Below are positions 61,638-64,000 of a stretch of DNA of 64,000 bases, one piece after another. The stretch comes from Acidimicrobiaceae bacterium (GTDB lineage Bacteria; Actinomycetota; Acidimicrobiia; Acidimicrobiales; RAAP-2). Every line of letters starts with the position of its first letter. Within the stretch, counting starts at the first letter, position 1. Both the position numbers and the translations under genes were made by a program. The notes under the pieces were generated by a model. That model searched no databases. It saw only the letters and a program-made list of their open reading frames with translations, and was not told where the DNA came from. The stretch spans positions 1 to 64,000 of the forward strand of contig PKWY01000012.1 in assembly GCA_003132205.1 (NCBI GenBank), given 5' to 3'.

Positions 61638-63152
61638 TCAATGGCCGAGTTTCTCGGCGAGGCCGATTCGCTGAATCTTGCCGGTGGCGCCCTTGGGGAT
61701 CTCGTCCACGAACACGATGCGCCGGGGCACCTTGAAGGCCGCGAGCTTCTCGCCGAGGTAGGCGCGCAACTCCAACTCGGTGGCCTCCTTGCCCTCTGCG
61801 AGCACGACAGCAGCGCCGACCTCCTCGCCGAGCTTGTCATGAGGGATGGCGAAGCAGACGGCCTCGGCGACTGCCGGATGGCGCAGAAGGACTTCGTCGA
61901 TCTCGATTGGTGAGATCTTCTCGCCACCCCGGTTGATCTGCTCCTTGAGCCGCCCCGTGAGGAACAGGAAGCCATCCTCGTCGAGCATGCCCTCGTCACC
62001 CGTTCGGAACCATCCGGCGGTGAACGCGGACGCGTTCGCCGACGGGTTGTTCTCGTAGCCGTCGACGATGGTGTCGCCCCTGACCGACACTTCACCGCGT
62101 ACACCAGCCGGCAAGGCATTGTTTTCCTCATCAAGGATGGCGACCTCGATCCCCCTCGCAACGCCCACCGAGCCCGGCTTCGCTTGTTCGGGCGGCAACG
62201 GGTTGGAGGTCATCTGATGCGAGGCCTCCGTCATCCCGTAGGCCTCGATGATCGGCACGTCGAACAGCCCACGCAGGCCTTCTGACACCGGCTCGGGCAG
62301 GGCGGCCGACGACGAGCGCACGAAGCGCAGGGAAGTGGGCCGGGGCGCGGGTGCTCGAGCCAACACCATTTGGTGCATCGTCGGCACGGCGCTGTAGTAG
62401 CTGGGATGCAGCTCATCGACCCAGCGATGGAACGCGAACGCGTCAAAGCCGGGCGTGCAGACCACGGACCCGCCAGCCGACAACGGCGCCAAGAGCCCGG
62501 CCATCATCCCGTGGATGTGGAACAGCGGCATCACGTTGAGCGAACGGTCGGCAGCGGTGAGCTCGAGTGATGACGCGATATTGCGAGCCGACCGGGCCAG
62601 GTTGCGCTGGCGCAGCGGCACGATCTTCGGTCGCGACGTCGTGCCCGAAGTATGCAGCACCAACGCGTGGTCGTCGGTGCTCGGGCGGGCCGTCGAGCTC
62701 TCCCCGACGAACGGCGCCACGAAATCGATCGTGAGACCCTCGCTTCGCACCGTTATCGGAATCGTTCCCTCCTGCGCTGCCGCATGAGCTTCGGGCGAAG
62801 CTCCCTCGAAGGTCACGAGCGCCGACGCGTGCAGGTCGTCGAGGTAGAACCGGAACTCGTCCTCGCGATACTTCGGGTTGAGAGGCGCTGCGCAACCGAC
62901 GGACATGGTGGCCAGCAGCACGAGCGCCATTTCAAAACCGTTCGGCAAGACAATGGCGATGCGGTCCTTCGGACCCAGCCCAGCGCTTCGCAGTTGCGCC
63001 GAAAGACGATCTACCTCCTGGCGCAACGTCGCGTAGTCGAGGACGACACCGTCCGCGCTCACCAAGGCGGGGGCATCGGCGTCCTGGGCAAGCAGGGCGA
63101 CGACGGTGTCAAGCAGCGGCGAGTGATCGGAGTCCGCAGTGATGTCTGCCAT
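61638..63152 (-). CDS. Acyl-CoA/oxalyl-CoA synthetase-like AMP-binding ligase
   Basis: The 504-residue adenylate-forming enzyme has the P-loop LHTSGTTSRPK, the IEAYGMTEASHQM motif, GWFRTGDEG, the hinge LTGRLKEQINRGGEKISP and the catalytic Lys in PKGATGKIQR. MTSNPLPP and the order of segments resemble the Pcs60/AAE3 oxalyl-CoA synthetase branch, but other short acids are possible. It activates an acid as AMP then CoA ester. ATG 63152 is chosen; a GTG at 63164 lies close to AGGAG but would be too near. It precedes the panE-like gene by 107 bp. Confidence 0.88.
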   Translation of the reverse strand: MADITADSDHSPLLDTVVALLAQDADAPALVSADGVVLDYATLRQEVDRLSAQLRSAGLGPKDRIAIVLPNGFEMALVLLATMSVGCAAPLNPKYREDEFRFYLDDLHASALVTFEGASPEAHAAAQEGTIPITVRSEGLTIDFVAPFVGESSTARPSTDDHALVLHTSGTTSRPKIVPLRQRNLARSARNIASSLELTAADRSLNVMPLFHIHGMMAGLLAPLSAGGSVVCTPGFDAFAFHRWVDELHPSYYSAVPTMHQMVLARAPAPRPTSLRFVRSSSAALPEPVSEGLRGLFDVPIIEAYGMTEASHQMTSNPLPPEQAKPGSVGVARGIEVAILDEENNALPAGVRGEVSVRGDTIVDGYENNPSANASAFTAGWFRTGDEGMLDEDGFLFLTGRLKEQINRGGEKISPIEIDEVLLRHPAVAEAVCFAIPHDKLGEEVGAAVVLAEGKEATELELRAYLGEKLAAFKVPRRIVFVDEIPKGATGKIQRIGLAEKLGH

Positions 63153-63164
63153 AGAAGCGAGCAC

Positions 63165-63645
63165 TCCTGTTCAGCGGCGTCTCCGCTCCCGCTCTTACTA
63201 TCACATGGCCAGGCTGCTGCCACACTCCCCGTCTCCTACCGACCTGAATCCGCAGGCGTCCGGCTACTCGCGCAACGGCTGCAGGGGTGAAGGCGAAGTC
63301 ATGGCGCGACCGAGCGTCAACTCTCTTCAGCCGGCCGATGAAGGGGCGGCTCGCGCCTTCGGACTGGCGGCCATCTTCGGTGTGGAGAACTCCCTTGACG
63401 ACACCGACGTTGGGGTCGCGGTGCCCGAGCCCACCGGGGACCACCTCGTGGTGCCCGCCCGCTCTCCCGGGGGTATTCGCCGTCTCGCGACGATGCAGGG
63501 CGAGGCGCATCTCGCCCGCGGCGAGAAGGGGGCTCCGTACTTCACCGTCGGGACGTGGCGGAGAACGAACGACGCTAGCCGCCTCAAGGCATGACAACTG
63601 CCGCAAGATCAACTCCAGAATCCGACGCCGAGTCCGGTCGCCAGA
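63165..63645. other. Intergenic stretch of about 480 bp, mostly unassigned
   Basis: No known gene is recognised in this stretch. One plus-strand candidate starts at ATG 63301, described separately. Other open frames on both strands overlap each other with no clear coding signal. Promoters of the ligase (-) should lie at its left end. Confidence 0.35.
63301..63594 (+). CDS. Hypothetical small protein
   Basis: This is a 97-residue candidate starting MARPSVNSLQPADEGAARAF after GAAGGCGAAGTC. The middle IFGVENSLDDTDVGVAVPEPTGDHLVVP looks like a folded-protein segment and third positions are GC-rich, but no family was recognised. A minus-strand open frame covers the same DNA, so the call is weak. 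If real, it is divergent from the AMP-binding ligase and converges on the methyltransferase. Confidence 0.25.
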   Translation: MARPSVNSLQPADEGAARAFGLAAIFGVENSLDDTDVGVAVPEPTGDHLVVPARSPGGIRRLATMQGEAHLARGEKGAPYFTVGTWRRTNDASRLKA

Positions 63646-64000
63646 TCAAGACCGCTGCTTGCGGCGCGCGGCCATCCATGTAAAAGGCTGAATCGTGCCT
63701 GTCGGCGTGGTGTGGCGTTCATTCCTGCATTCGAGGACGTCAAACCCGTCTCCAAGGACCGCCGCAAGTCCTTCGGCGCTGTAGCGGGTCACGGGAAGTC
63801 CGGAGCAGTACTCAGGACCGTCAGGCGCGAACGTGGCAAGAATAACTGCTCCGCCCTGAGCGAGAGAACGATCAAGAAGCGCCAGGTAGACCTCGACCAG
63901 CTCTCCCGCCAGGAAATGGAAGACGGCCCGGTCGTGCCACACGTCGTATCGCCGCTCGGGCTGCCAGGTCAGCAGGTCCTGGGCGATCCACACAACACCT
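63646..64000 (-). CDS. SAM-dependent methyltransferase, C-terminal part (truncated by window edge)
   Basis: The visible last 115 or so residues include WIAQDLLTWQPERRYDVWHDRAVFHFL and YLALLDRSLAQGGAVILATF. This is the segment after motif I in class I methyltransferases of the tellurite-resistance/thiopurine-like type, where the strand ends in WHDRAVFHFL. The SAM-binding GxGxG strand lies beyond position 64000. Substrate is unknown. The frame remains open to the right-hand edge, so the apparent GTG at 63993 is not the true start. Confidence 0.8.
   Translation of the reverse strand, partial: GVVWIAQDLLTWQPERRYDVWHDRAVFHFLAGELVEVYLALLDRSLAQGGAVILATFAPDGPEYCSGLPVTRYSAEGLAAVLGDGFDVLECRNERHTTPTGTIQPFTWMAARRKQRS

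Noticed and set aside
1-64000. CRISPR arrays, insertion sequences, prophage or defence-system genes
   Set aside because: No regularly spaced repeats, transposase or integrase motifs, terminal inverted repeats or known defence domains were seen on reading both strands.

Overview
The window is a dense, high-GC chromosomal segment with about 65 genes, almost no untranslated space and many ATGA/TGATG start-stop overlaps. It encodes a UbiA-DprE1-DprE2 set (decaprenyl-phospho-arabinose synthesis), a ctaC-ctaD-ctaF oxidase set without subunit III, a mycobacterial Sdh1-type succinate dehydrogenase, GuaB3, a split PntAA/PntAB/PntB transhydrogenase, and P450-type [3Fe-4S] ferredoxin. Together these point to an aerobic member of Actinomycetota, probably Acidimicrobiia. 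That placement is inference from gene content, not a computed phylogeny. No insertion sequence, phage, CRISPR array or rRNA was seen.

Layout. 1-9 kb: tRNA-Gln(CTG), a YdcF-like protein, gltX, ferredoxin, aldo/keto reductase, dienelactone hydrolase, pntAA-AB-B, ogt and two conserved proteins. 9-17.9 kb: a translationally coupled set of a DoxX-Rieske fusion, OmpR-type regulator and histidine kinase; then DedA, a degenerate GH1-like protein, enoyl-CoA hydratase, a CopD-like protein, AzlCD, TatA and an alkylsulfatase-like metallo-hydrolase. 17.9-20.9 kb: aa3-type oxidase genes, closed by a clean intrinsic terminator. 21-34.8 kb: a central-metabolism block of sdhCAB, SCP2-like protein and nucleoside phosphorylase-like protein (+), facing mdh, icd, metF, cupin, folD, purH, purN, sucD, sucC and a free-standing B12-binding methylmalonyl-CoA mutase domain (-). 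34.9-39.2 kb: ubiA-dprE1-dprE2 and a convergent phosphodiester glycosidase. 39.2-48.4 kb: guaB3-guaA-pcrA, a Nudix hydrolase, an MMPL transporter and a TauE/SafE permease.

48.4-64 kb looks more accessory. A remnant of an isocitrate/isopropylmalate dehydrogenase-like gene is followed by a FAH-family hydrolase plus branched-chain-type ABC transporter operon (livK, livH, a livM-livG fusion, livF). This operon has a strong sigma70-type promoter and an inverted repeat that is a likely site for the divergent GntR/FCD regulator. Beyond it lie an asparaginase, a PAP2-like gene remnant, glcG-glcB (malate synthase G), a ketopantoate-reductase-like gene, an oxalyl/acyl-CoA ligase and an edge-truncated methyltransferase. 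The set suggests uptake of a small carboxylate or amide and its entry into metabolism through glyoxylate; the substrate is not visible.

The items most worth a second look are the DoxX-Rieske fusion locked to a two-component system, the DprE1 with alanine at the benzothiazinone-target cysteine, the FAH/liv promoter-operator, the strong hairpin between livK and livH, the GH1-like protein without catalytic glutamates, and the dehydrogenase remnant.
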